Below are positions 49,696 through 58,314 of a DNA stretch of 64,000 nucleotides, piece by piece. The stretch's first letter is position 1. The number at the start of each line of letters is the position of its first letter. The DNA is taken from NCBI GenBank assembly GCA_964356335.1, contig CAYHHI010000009.1, forward strand, positions 1 through 64,000, written 5' to 3'. The notes below the pieces were generated by a model that saw nothing but the letters and a program-made list of their open reading frames with translations, did no database searches and was not told the DNA's origin. Made by a program: the position numbers and the translations under genes. Source of the stretch: CAYHHI01 sp964356335. GTDB taxonomy: Bacteria > Arandabacterota > Arandabacteria > Arandabacterales > Arandabacteraceae.

Positions 49696-52389
49696 TTACT
49701 CTCTGACTGCGCCCAGCAGGATCGAGTTGAAAAGTATCTTATAGGTCGAATAGGTCTGCGCCCTGTGAATAGGGTCGAAACCCGAGAGAATCACTGTGCC
49801 CTTCCCGTAGCCCATCTTCACCACGACAGGCTTGCCCATTATCATGTCTTCGCCGGTGATCCAACCGCTCATGAGGAGGTCAGTATCCGCATATCTTGCC
49901 ACGATCTCTCTTGCGAATTTCCCGTAAGGCACCTGGGTTGAGAAGGCAGCCGAGTAGAAGAAGAGACAAGGGGTCTCCGCCTTCATGCCGTAACCGATCT
50001 CGCTCGCGGGGTTGACTGCGAGCTTCAAGACCGAACCCGGGCAGCTGAAGGTTTTCTCAGGCACTTCCTTGAGGACATTCTTCACTTTGAGATCGAATTC
50101 CTTCATGGCAAATTCGCAGGATGCCGCGGTTGCGATGATCACGCCGCCTTCCTCGAGGAAGGCTGTCAATGCCTTGATGCCATCGTCCCCGATCCCGCCT
50201 GAGTACTGCGGCGGAAGCGGCTCGAAGAATTCGGCACCCCACCCGCCTGGCTTTCCATCCTTGATTGACGTGGCATCTATGTCGTGGAAAATGATGACGT
50301 CGAAGCTCCGGGCGAGGTGGCCCTTCTTGATGTCGTCATTCTTGAGATAGGTGTATTCGAATTCAAAATCGTCCAGAACATATTTAAGCCAGCCAGCCGG
50401 GTCGCCCTCGAGGTAGCTCTTGTACACCCCGAGGCGGAAGGGCTTGATGGGCTTGAGTGTGGAGGGTCTCGTGATCCTCACAGTGTCGAAGGTCAAGCCG
50501 AGACCAGCTGTGAGCTCTTGAACTTTGGATGCGGTGGCGTCGGGGTCTTTCCCCAAATCGACGAGTATTGTGCCGGGGAGGATCGCCTGTCCGTGTGCTC
50601 TCGCGGGGTTCGTGATCGCCTCCAGGGTGTCTGTAGCTGCGAAGAGCCCGAGGTGTGATTTCAAGGCTCTATTGACGAAGGTGAACGAACCCAGCGAACT
50701 CCGCGAGACAGCCAGGTAGCCGACGGGGTAAGCACCTGGGGCCCGGGAGCCCGAGGTGTCCGAGGTGCCCGGGATGGTGCGCGCAGGGCTTTCAACCTTT
50801 TCGACTCTCTGGGTTTCGGCTTCAAACGGGGCCTCAACTTCTATGGTCTCGACGCCCATCTTAAGCGGCATCGTCCAAGCAGTCGCGTCGTAGGGTTCGA
50901 GGGGTCGAGCCTCGGGAGCAATCCTTATCACAGGATAATGCTGCCTTTCGAGCATATCCTTCGCGTATGCCCTGTAGGGCTGGGCGAGAAAAATTACGTA
51001 GGATCCCTTCGGCATAGTCCGGCCATCAACTACAAAGGCTGCGAGGGCCCGGTGAATCTCGACGCCGCCGAGCATGAGCCGCTGGATCATCCGTGTCAGG
51101 GTGAAATGGTCCAGCACGCGGGAGTCATCTGAATAGGGAATCACATAGGCGTACGGCTTCTCGGTCTTGCCTTTTTCGATGCCGGCTGCCGCCATCTTGT
51201 AAAAGTTAAGCAGAATGGTCTCCTTGTTCTTGGAGCACGCCTCGAGGCCGCCCTCGATCGAAGCGAGCTCATAATTCATTATGTCGCGGAGACGCCACCA
51301 GCCGCCCGGCCACGGGTCGGGGAAGTTGGAGAGCCGCGTGTACTTCGGGAAGCCTGTGCCCCATGCGCCGAGTTCCGACGGGTCGACGTAGATCGGTGTG
51401 GCAATCCGAGCTGACGCCGTCTCAGTCAGGAGACTCGCAACATTGTGCCAGAGGGGCGTCATCACGGACGCGCCCTCCCACCAACCGGGAAAGGATGCGC
51501 TGTGGATCACGCCACTCAGGCCTCGCTCCTGCATCTTGAGGTGAATCGTCGAGCCTATGAGCTCGATTTCACGCCACAGCACGGGATCGAGGTTGGGATT
51601 CACTGGATCAGCATAGGGCGGCACGAAGATCCGCGCCCCGGTCATCCACATCTGGTGATGATCGAGGATGACCTGGGGAATCCACGTCTCGTACATCACT
51701 TTGGAGACCATCTTTGTCTCGGCAAGATTGAACATGTACCAGTCGCGATTGTTGTCGTGGCCGGCATAAGGGTGATAGAGCCACGGCATCCATCCGCCAT
51801 CGTAAGCGGTGCCTTTCCACTTGCCGTAGTACTCGACATACATGTTGTGGCCATCAGGATTGACCGAAGGCATGATGAGCAGGATCACATCTTTGAGATA
51901 GGGAACGATGGATTCGTCATCGCTTGCGATCTTATAAGCTAGCTCAAGTGTCATCTGGGTCGCCGCGATCTCATCCGAGTGGATAGCGGACATATCAAGG
52001 AGAATGACTTTGCCTTCCCTGGCGAGGGCAGCCGCCTCTTCGGGAGAGATGCCGCGCGCATCCCGCAGGGCCTTGGATATCTCGAGGTGACGGTCGAGGT
52101 TCTCGAGGTTGGTCGGGTTCGATGCCACGGCCATCAGGAAATTGTTGCCGAGTGTCGTCTTGCCGAGGTCCAGGACCTTGATCCAGTCTGAGACGGAATC
52201 GACATAGGAGTAGTATTTCCAGATCTCGTTGTAGTTCGCGAGCACGCCGTCGGCGCCGATCTGCTTGCCCAGGTACTGGGATGGCGATAGCACCTGGGTT
52301 GTTTGGCTCCCAGATGTCGCGGTGAAAGACGCGGCAATTACTGATACGGCAATGAACAAAAGGCACGAGAATGCTGGTGTTCGTTTCAA
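49696..52389 (-). CDS. Exported M14-type zinc carboxypeptidase-like protein with GATase-like domain
   Basis: 897 residues from a TTG at 52389. That start is chosen because AAAGGAGG lies 6 bases upstream and a signal peptide (MKRTPAFSCLLFIAVSVIAA) follows at once; the ATG at 52419 falls inside the promoter's -10. The M14 features are the zinc pair HSDE at residues 137-140, an SVNPDGH stretch, NNRDWYMFN substrate-binding Arg/Asn, and a candidate third zinc His at 244/245 (ILDHHQMW). The C-terminal 300 residues include a ThuA/glutamine-amidotransferase-like domain (SFDVIIFHDID, AFLEEGGVIIATAASCEFA). Probably a periplasmic or extracellular peptidase feeding on peptides. Confidence 0.88.
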   Translation of the reverse strand: MKRTPAFSCLLFIAVSVIAASFTATSGSQTTQVLSPSQYLGKQIGADGVLANYNEIWKYYSYVDSVSDWIKVLDLGKTTLGNNFLMAVASNPTNLENLDRHLEISKALRDARGISPEEAAALAREGKVILLDMSAIHSDEIAATQMTLELAYKIASDDESIVPYLKDVILLIMPSVNPDGHNMYVEYYGKWKGTAYDGGWMPWLYHPYAGHDNNRDWYMFNLAETKMVSKVMYETWIPQVILDHHQMWMTGARIFVPPYADPVNPNLDPVLWREIELIGSTIHLKMQERGLSGVIHSASFPGWWEGASVMTPLWHNVASLLTETASARIATPIYVDPSELGAWGTGFPKYTRLSNFPDPWPGGWWRLRDIMNYELASIEGGLEACSKNKETILLNFYKMAAAGIEKGKTEKPYAYVIPYSDDSRVLDHFTLTRMIQRLMLGGVEIHRALAAFVVDGRTMPKGSYVIFLAQPYRAYAKDMLERQHYPVIRIAPEARPLEPYDATAWTMPLKMGVETIEVEAPFEAETQRVEKVESPARTIPGTSDTSGSRAPGAYPVGYLAVSRSSLGSFTFVNRALKSHLGLFAATDTLEAITNPARAHGQAILPGTILVDLGKDPDATASKVQELTAGLGLTFDTVRITRPSTLKPIKPFRLGVYKSYLEGDPAGWLKYVLDDFEFEYTYLKNDDIKKGHLARSFDVIIFHDIDATSIKDGKPGGWGAEFFEPLPPQYSGGIGDDGIKALTAFLEEGGVIIATAASCEFAMKEFDLKVKNVLKEVPEKTFSCPGSVLKLAVNPASEIGYGMKAETPCLFFYSAAFSTQVPYGKFAREIVARYADTDLLMSGWITGEDMIMGKPVVVKMGYGKGTVILSGFDPIHRAQTYSTYKILFNSILLGAVRE

Positions 52390-52700
52390 GTCTCTCCTCC
52401 TTTGGAAGGGCGTCTCCATTTTAGGAGCACATACTCCGTTCTTCAAGGGACTTATTGGAAAACACCGGGGCGCGGGCAGCCATTAGGGAATTGGGTGTCG
52501 AGATGGTGTCATGGAGCACAGTGCTTCTCGCAGGGTCATCTCCAAACATGGGAATCAAAGACCAAGAATGGCCAAGAATGGCTAAGAATCCCAGCGCAAT
52601 CACCACGGGTATCTACCGCATGCTGAGTATCATCGCCATGTCTGCGAACACAGAAGAAGTTCTTGAGAGCGTACTAAGGCCTTCGATCTCAATCGGGCAT
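52390..52700. other. Intergenic region with carboxypeptidase promoter and 10-bp tandem repeat
   Basis: 311 bases. It holds the minus-strand promoter at 52418-52446 and a short tandem repeat of CAAGAATGGC (about 52562-52589, nearly three units). No gene is visible. Confidence 0.6.
52418..52446 (-). promoter_or_regulatory. Promoter of the M14-like peptidase gene
   Basis: On the minus strand TTGAAG (52446-52441) and TAAAAT (52423-52418) are 17 bases apart. Transcription would start about 7 bases later and give a leader of some 20 bases carrying the ribosome-binding site for the TTG start. Confidence 0.6.
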
Positions 52701-53303
52701 CTAGACCGGCTTCTCCGGCGGCTTCTCGGCCTGGGCCTCTGCCGGCTTATCTGCGTGCTTGATCCACCTTCTCGCACGCAGGCCTAGCATTGTCCAGAGC
52801 ACCCCGAAGACGAGGGCGATCACTCCGATGATCCACATCATGGCCTCGGCAATGTGGCCGGCGCCTGCCATCAACACTATCCCGAGGACAAGGGCCACGA
52901 CGCCCACAAGAAGCGGCATCCAGTCTCCGGCCAAGTCCTTGCGCATGCGGATTGACTTGTAGATCTCACTGATACCGTAAACAAACAGCCCGAGGCCGAC
53001 CAGGAAGACGAATATTTTGGCGATAGCACCCGGCGCCAGGATGAAGATGAGCCCGAGTGCTATGCCGATTACCCCGGGAACCATGAGCAAATTCCACTTC
53101 TTGGATTCCTCGCGATGCCGCATCACGGCAAACGTCGCAATGATGCCGACCACGAGGAGAAAAATGCCGAGAAGCCTGACGAGAAACTCGATCGTGCCCC
53201 CCGGATGCGCGATGGCAATGATGCCGAAGATCGCCGCCGCGATGCCCCTGATGATGAGTGACCACCAGGTGCGCGAATACGCAGAAAGGTGAACGCTGAC
53301 CAT
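52701..53303 (-). CDS. HdeD/DUF308-family membrane protein
   Basis: 200 residues with six predicted membrane helices in three pairs, each pair with the DUF308 pattern of a Gly-rich helix, short loop and second helix (RGIAAAIFGIIAIAHPG, LVGVVALVLGIVLMAGAG). ATG 53303 has GGGAG upstream on the minus strand. The tail is Lys/Pro/Glu-rich and cytoplasmic or periplasmic. The E. coli relative HdeD is linked to acid resistance, but most family members have no assigned role. It is separated by 303 bases from the JAMM-like gene on the same strand. Confidence 0.88.
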   Translation of the reverse strand: MVSVHLSAYSRTWWSLIIRGIAAAIFGIIAIAHPGGTIEFLVRLLGIFLLVVGIIATFAVMRHREESKKWNLLMVPGVIGIALGLIFILAPGAIAKIFVFLVGLGLFVYGISEIYKSIRMRKDLAGDWMPLLVGVVALVLGIVLMAGAGHIAEAMMWIIGVIALVFGVLWTMLGLRARRWIKHADKPAEAQAEKPPEKPV

Positions 53304-53606
53304 ATATCTCCCTTCGTTGAGATGACCGTGCTGAGGATAGTTGCAGCATCGAGGCCTGTCAAGGTAAAGATGAGGCGCAGGCTCGGCTTATCCGACATGA
53401 GTCCCTTGACCTGCCCCCAGCGGTGATACCACTCATCCTGCACGTTCCGCGAAGCCTGTGTACTTGCCCCTGTACTTGCCCCCATCTTTGATCCAGATCC
53501 GGTGAAAATTTGCACCCAGTTTCGCATAAGGCAACCTCGGCCTCGAGGGAATCTGGCATTGTGTCCCCGAATTAACGAGAAGGCAGGGGTTAGGGCTCAG
53601 CGGTCG
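53304..53606. other. Gene-free stretch between two minus-strand genes
   Basis: 303 bases. Around 53458-53484 a TGTACTTGCCCC unit is repeated in tandem. I see no RNA gene or clear promoter. Confidence 0.5.
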
Positions 53607-54668
53607 TCAGATCGCGGGCAGGGCGACCGAGTTAAGCGTGACGTGTTTGTTGGAATACCTGTTGCCGATGATCCTGTAGCATGCAAGGTAAAAATGGTAC
53701 TTGCCGACGGAGAAGCGGATAACGTTGGGCTTGACGCGGTTCGGGCGAGCAACGCGTTTGCCGCCCCTGGCGATCGCCACGACCAGAGATGTTTTCGGCT
53801 GGTAACCCATCTCGCGCAGCGGCGAGGCCCAATCGGGTATGTTGGTCTCATCATCGTGGCTGTAATTCCATCCCTTCAGGGTTTTGAGCTCGTCCACGTC
53901 CCTGTAGGGGTGAGTGTGGAAGTCTCCCACTATGTCGAGCTGCGGGAAAAGATGCTTAACGGCTTCCATCTGGGTGTCCAGACTGCGCAGGTCGTAGGTG
54001 ACCTTGTTGGAATAACCCTCGGCGCGCAGTTGGATATGAACGCTATCGATGTGGATGTAGCGGATCGTGTGCCTGCCGTGCGCCTGGCGTTTCTCCTCGG
54101 TGGACTTGGTGGACCCGAAGCAGATGCCATAGGTTTCCGTGTACTTGGAGCCCCTTCCTTTGGGCACAGCGTAAGATTCCATGGCGACCAGCACAATATC
54201 CTCGATGGCGCGGTCATCGAGCCAGATAACTACCTCCTCGTGGCCCTCATCCACCTCGAACTGCCAGGTGACCTCGGTTTCGCTGAGGAGATTCCGGTAT
54301 TCTTCCCGGGTGTAGCGCAGCTCCGACCAGAGTTGCTCGAGATACTTGAGTTCCAGAGGATGAACGTGCCAGCCAAAGGACAGCGTCCGCCTGCTTGTGC
54401 CATAGGTGCGATTTTCGTACCATGCCTTGCAGAGTCTGTACGTATCCTGCCGGAGGTCTTGCCTTAGCTTCCTGAGCGTGGAGATGAGCTTTCTGTCAGG
54501 AAGGTTGTCATGGGGGGTCTTTCCCGTCATCAAAGTCGCCAGGAGCTGCTTGAGAAGATTGGCCCTGAGGCGCCAAGATGGGCGATTGCCATATGCCTCT
54601 GTCTGGTAGGAATCCACCAGGTCTTTGTACTTGTTTATGATCTGACAGTAGCGTGGAAGCCTTGCCAC
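53607..54668 (-). CDS. JAMM/MPN-like putative metalloprotease with novel N-terminal domain
   Basis: 353 residues, GTG start with GGAGGG about 9 bases upstream. Residues 1-130 are basic and helical and I do not recognise them. From about 160 the sequence follows a JAB1/MPN fold: a hydrophobic strand, ETYGICFG (Glu178, the E-x-x-G of JAMM proteins), then HTHP at 251-254 and S-H-D-D at 270-273, which gives an E...HxH...SxxD zinc motif. The loop between HTHP and the Ser is about twice the usual length. JAMM proteins cut isopeptide bonds or C-terminal extensions; some take part in bacterial ubiquitin-like or immune systems. No E1-, E2- or ubiquitin-like partner gene is apparent here. Confidence 0.65.
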   Translation of the reverse strand: MARLPRYCQIINKYKDLVDSYQTEAYGNRPSWRLRANLLKQLLATLMTGKTPHDNLPDRKLISTLRKLRQDLRQDTYRLCKAWYENRTYGTSRRTLSFGWHVHPLELKYLEQLWSELRYTREEYRNLLSETEVTWQFEVDEGHEEVVIWLDDRAIEDIVLVAMESYAVPKGRGSKYTETYGICFGSTKSTEEKRQAHGRHTIRYIHIDSVHIQLRAEGYSNKVTYDLRSLDTQMEAVKHLFPQLDIVGDFHTHPYRDVDELKTLKGWNYSHDDETNIPDWASPLREMGYQPKTSLVVAIARGGKRVARPNRVKPNVIRFSVGKYHFYLACYRIIGNRYSNKHVTLNSVALPAI

Positions 54669-54980
54669 GATTCCTACCCTCCATCTCTAATATACTAGAA
54701 TAGATCGGCAGGGGTCGCGTCAATATCGAGTTGGAAGGCGGCAATATTGCCATCTTCGCCAAATCCACAGCGATAGCCGATTATATATCCGAATGCCCTG
54801 GTCTTTCTGAAGGAAACAGGGTAGGAGGACATGGCGGAGGGACATGGCGGAGGGAAACGCGCATGAGGGCGTGGGGGATTAGGGGGCATGGGAGGACTAT
54901 GGCTGGGCATTGGTGCCTATACGGGGAAAATGGAAGGAACATGAGAGGGAGCATCGAGACGTATGTCGGGAAATTGGGGA

Positions 54981-54998
54981 GCAATGCTGGAGCATTGC
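54981..54998. other. Perfect 8-bp hairpin with 2-base loop
   Basis: GCAATGCT pairs with AGCATTGC around a GG loop. It lies within the G-rich intergenic region, about 125 bases before the rsmA promoter. There is no T-run on either side. Confidence 0.5.
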
Positions 54999-55122
54999 GT
55001 CACCACAGGGTAATAGGTGGGTACAAGGGAAGCCAGGGAGGGCATGGGGAGAGCACTGGATGTGCCAAGAAGCACCGCAGGCGAAGCCTGGGATGTGGAT
55101 GGCAACCGAAGCCGCATTGTAC

Positions 55123-55151
55123 TTGACATGCCACAAATGCTGTGCTATACT
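55123..55151 (+). promoter_or_regulatory. Strong sigma-70-type promoter of rsmA
   Basis: Perfect TTGACA at 55123-55128, 17-base spacer, TATACT at 55146-55151. It is the best promoter in the window and lies about 95 bases before the rsmA ATG. Confidence 0.8.
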
Positions 55152-55246
55152 ACAAATAGAATCGAAAGAGAGGTGATGTCGGCGGCAGCTTGCTAGAGGT
55201 TGGGCTCGCGTGAGCCCGGATCATTAGAAACAGCAAAGGTGGTTCG

Positions 55247-56191
55247 ATGGACCTCTGGCAGGTGATCACGGCTGATGTTTTGTTCCACCCCGCGCGGGTG
55301 GATTTTATTTTGCTGCCAATCTTTGGTCTGGCGACCACGCTTTCCCAAATCGGTCTGCTCAAGAAGCATGGCCTGAGGCTGAGGAAGAGCCTCGGTCAGC
55401 ACATCCTTACAGATGACAATGTCGCTGCGAAGATCACTGACGCGCTTGACCTCCTTGGCGATGAAGGCGTGATCGAAATCGGGCCCGGCCTCGGGGCGCT
55501 CACGTTGAGGCTTGCCCGGCTTGCGAAGCGCGTGATCGCAATCGAGATAGACCGGCGCTTTGCTTCGACGTTGAGGGCAGAGATTGACGAGGCGGATGCG
55601 GTCGACAATGTAGAGATCATCGAGGATAACGTCCTCAAGGCTGACATCGCCGAGCTCACCCAGGCTCATAGCGATGTGCAAGTGTGGAAACTGGTGGGCA
55701 ATCTCCCCTACTACATCACAACTGCAATCCTGATGATGCTGGTCGAAGCAAGGGAACACTTCTCCACAGCCATCGTGACCGTTCAGGACGAATTCGCAAG
55801 GCGGCTTGTCGCCACGCCAGGTTCGAAGGATTACTCTTCGCTTTCCATATACGTTCAGTACAGGTTCAAGCCGGAGATCCTGTTTACGATAAAACCTACA
55901 AGCTTTTTCCCACGTCCCGACGTGCGGTCAGCCGTCGTTCGTCTTAGAGTGCTCGAGCGTCCGGGCCTACGGATCGAAGACGAGGGGCTTTTCTTTCAGA
56001 CTATTAGGGCGGCGTTCGGGCAGAGGCGGAAAACCCTGAGAAGGAGCCTCAGGCAGATACCAGGGCTGACGCCAGATCTTATTGGCGAGCTTGACCGCAC
56101 GTTGGACGTGGGACTTGATAATAGACCGGAAGACATCTCAATCGAGGATTTCGCAAACCTCTCCAACGCCATAAAGGATGTTGTTGGGTGA
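55247..56191 (+). CDS. rsmA: 16S rRNA dimethyladenosine methyltransferase
   Basis: 314 residues; ATG 55247 with AAAGGTGG 5 bases upstream. RsmA (KsgA) dimethylates two adjacent adenines in the 16S rRNA 3' hairpin during 30S assembly. Family motifs are all visible: LRKSLGQHILTDDNVAAKI, motif I EIGPGLGALT, IEIDRR, NLPYYITTAI (the NLPY catalytic motif), FFPRPDVRSAVVRL and the C-terminal FGQRRKTLRRSL. It has about 38 extra N-terminal residues before the usual start region. A GTGA overlap links it to the beta-barrel gene that follows. Confidence 0.95.
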   Translation: MDLWQVITADVLFHPARVDFILLPIFGLATTLSQIGLLKKHGLRLRKSLGQHILTDDNVAAKITDALDLLGDEGVIEIGPGLGALTLRLARLAKRVIAIEIDRRFASTLRAEIDEADAVDNVEIIEDNVLKADIAELTQAHSDVQVWKLVGNLPYYITTAILMMLVEAREHFSTAIVTVQDEFARRLVATPGSKDYSSLSIYVQYRFKPEILFTIKPTSFFPRPDVRSAVVRLRVLERPGLRIEDEGLFFQTIRAAFGQRRKTLRRSLRQIPGLTPDLIGELDRTLDVGLDNRPEDISIEDFANLSNAIKDVVG

Positions 56192-58314
56192 TGTGGAGGC
56201 ACGTGGCGGCATCAAGCAAGGTGAAGCGTCTCATGGCTATAGCTTTGGCAGACCCGAGAGGGCTGGGAAGTAGGCTTGGGCCGATGGAGTGCTTTTGGCC
56301 GGTGAGGGGCTTGGGATTGGTGGGGCGCCTGGGGCCCGTGGGTCTTTCGGGGACGGCGGCCCTCCTGGCGACGGTAGGGGTCCTGGTGTCGGCGGGGGTC
56401 TTGGCGCCAGTTGAAGGGATTGTGGCCCCTGTGCTCGCTGCTGATACGACGGACACGGCCGGTGCCGATAGCCTTGAGGGGCAAGAGCCCGATAGCACCA
56501 CTGTCATCACCGGACCGCTGGCCAGGAAAAGGGCGGAGCAGGATTTCTGGGAGGCGCATCCCAGCTATTCCATGAAGATCAACAAACGTAAAGATGTCAC
56601 TAACTGGGACAGCCAGATAAGCCTCTCGAAGGATCTCTCGGATAAGGTCAATCTCAATCTCAACGGCAATGTGAGCATCCGTGAGAACACCACCCTCAAC
56701 AGGGCGGACGCCAACAATGGCACCAATGCAATCCTGCACTACAGGCTCAACAACAATATCGGCTTCAGTACGACCTACAACACAAGCGTGACCGCTTTCC
56801 GTTACGACCTCCGGCGGAATGCCCCTGTTGACAGGAAAAAGAACCAGGATGTGACCGTCTCATCGGACCTCGCCAAGAAGATCTTCAACACGATTGATGT
56901 GAGCGTGCGGGTGCTGGGCGGAACGACCTCCAATTCCTTTGCATCCGTGAGCAACGAGGGACGAAAAGAGAATCTGACGGCGTCGGTGTCTTATGCCCCT
57001 ACGACCATATTCCGGACCTCGGCCACTTATACCGGCAACAGACTCTTTCTGGATTCTCAAGTTGACCAGGGCGGGGTAGCGGTTTTCCGTAAGCGGGACA
57101 GAACGTTCTCCCAGAATCTCGCGTTCTCGCTCTCTTATGAAGTCCTGCCCAGGGTTCAACTTGGTTTGGATGCATCAAACAGCCAGGATCAGCGGCAGCA
57201 TCCTGATCCTGACAGCTTGCAACAGGAAACCGAGAGGAAATCGTCGAAAAATGCTTCAGTGACGTCGTCGTTCGATATGTTCAAGAGGTTGAATGGGGAC
57301 CTGTCCGTGAGCTTCAGCAACTCTGAGAGCAAGTACAAGTTGCGGGGCCGGAGGAACAGTAGGAGCAGTAGCGCTGATCTCACGGCAAGCGCGACGATCT
57401 TGCCCTGGCGCGGCGCTACCATAAATCTTGGTGGCCAGCGCGAAACTTCACGGGACGAGTACGTCACATCGGATACGGCGAACAATCTCCATAAGTCCCT
57501 GAGTCTCAAGATGAGCCAGAACCTCGGAGCCAAGACGGACCTCAGTCTCACAGCATTGTCAGATCTTACGTCGGTTTTCTACGACAACAAACAAGCCAAT
57601 CCAACGGACAGGGATCACCTAAATAACAGGATCAGCCTCGATGCGAGCTTCAGACCCTATGCTAACATCACGACAAGACTTGGCAGCGAGTTCTCCGAGG
57701 AGCAGTCAATCTATGTCAGACCGGAGCAGTCAGCCAACAATCGAAGGGCGACAAGATACCGCGTATCTGGATCCTATGATGTAAAGACTCTCTATGACAT
57801 CGGCATCACGCAGACCTACGATATCGGGGCAGTTTACACCCTTTACAGGTATTCCGAATCCAATAATAGCCTTGTGCGGAATTCCAACATCTCAACGACT
57901 TTTCGGATACCGGTCGCTCCTGCTTTTGGTCTCAACCTGGACCATGCATACAAGTTTCAGGATCAGGGGAGCTACGTGGAGAAAGGCCGCGAAAAGGCCT
58001 ATTCAAGATCTGCCGAGAATGTGTCGAATGCGTTCACCATCGGCTTGAACTACCGCATGTTTAGGCGCCTCAATCTGACGGTCAGACAATCCTATTACCT
58101 CCAGACCAACTGGAAGTATGCGAATGGCAAGAAAGTGCTCGACTATGACACCCAATCTACCGAGCTTAGTGGTAGGGTGAGCTTTAAGTACGACTTCAAA
58201 GAAAGAACCAAGTTCTCATTTTCCCTGGAGCAGGCCCGGAACGAGGGCAGCAGAGTCGGTGCAGCCTTCAGGAAATACTGGAACGTTGAGCTCGAGGCTT
58301 CACATGTCTTCTAA
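56188..58314 (+). CDS. Outer-membrane beta-barrel protein
   Basis: 708 residues; GTG 56188 overlaps the rsmA stop, and ATG 56191, 56233 and 56284 are alternatives. All give a hydrophobic signal segment (VSAGVLAPVEG region) ending near VLAAD. From about 120 to the end the sequence alternates polar and hydrophobic residues in strands of 8-12 with Asn/Arg-rich turns (VNLNLNGNVSI, IGFSTTYNTSV, LNLTVRQSYYLQTNW), and it ends in a Phe (ELEASHVF), the classical outer-membrane insertion signal. It is a large barrel of perhaps 26 strands. Two lipoproteins and a small membrane protein follow without gaps, so it is probably part of an envelope complex of unknown function. Confidence 0.82.
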   Translation: MMWRHVAASSKVKRLMAIALADPRGLGSRLGPMECFWPVRGLGLVGRLGPVGLSGTAALLATVGVLVSAGVLAPVEGIVAPVLAADTTDTAGADSLEGQEPDSTTVITGPLARKRAEQDFWEAHPSYSMKINKRKDVTNWDSQISLSKDLSDKVNLNLNGNVSIRENTTLNRADANNGTNAILHYRLNNNIGFSTTYNTSVTAFRYDLRRNAPVDRKKNQDVTVSSDLAKKIFNTIDVSVRVLGGTTSNSFASVSNEGRKENLTASVSYAPTTIFRTSATYTGNRLFLDSQVDQGGVAVFRKRDRTFSQNLAFSLSYEVLPRVQLGLDASNSQDQRQHPDPDSLQQETERKSSKNASVTSSFDMFKRLNGDLSVSFSNSESKYKLRGRRNSRSSSADLTASATILPWRGATINLGGQRETSRDEYVTSDTANNLHKSLSLKMSQNLGAKTDLSLTALSDLTSVFYDNKQANPTDRDHLNNRISLDASFRPYANITTRLGSEFSEEQSIYVRPEQSANNRRATRYRVSGSYDVKTLYDIGITQTYDIGAVYTLYRYSESNNSLVRNSNISTTFRIPVAPAFGLNLDHAYKFQDQGSYVEKGREKAYSRSAENVSNAFTIGLNYRMFRRLNLTVRQSYYLQTNWKYANGKKVLDYDTQSTELSGRVSFKYDFKERTKFSFSLEQARNEGSRVGAAFRKYWNVELEASHVF

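Larger units (their letters stand above)
54669..55246. other. G-rich intergenic region upstream of rsmA
   Basis: 578 bases. The + strand of about 54830-55060 is purine- and G-rich with many ATGG and GGGCATGGG words, and includes a direct repeat GGACATGGCGGAG at about 54828-54854. A hairpin lies at 54981-54998 and a strong promoter at 55123-55151. A short minus-strand frame ends at 54695 (see findings). Confidence 0.6.

Noticed and set aside
53502..54467. Plus-strand open frame of 321 codons
   Set aside because: It is antisense to the JAMM-like gene. The minus-strand product carries a coherent metal motif and ribosome-binding site; this one does not.
54731..55126. Plus-strand open frame of 131 codons upstream of rsmA
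   Set aside because: Gly/Arg/His-rich translation of the G-rich intergenic DNA, no start site with a ribosome-binding site.
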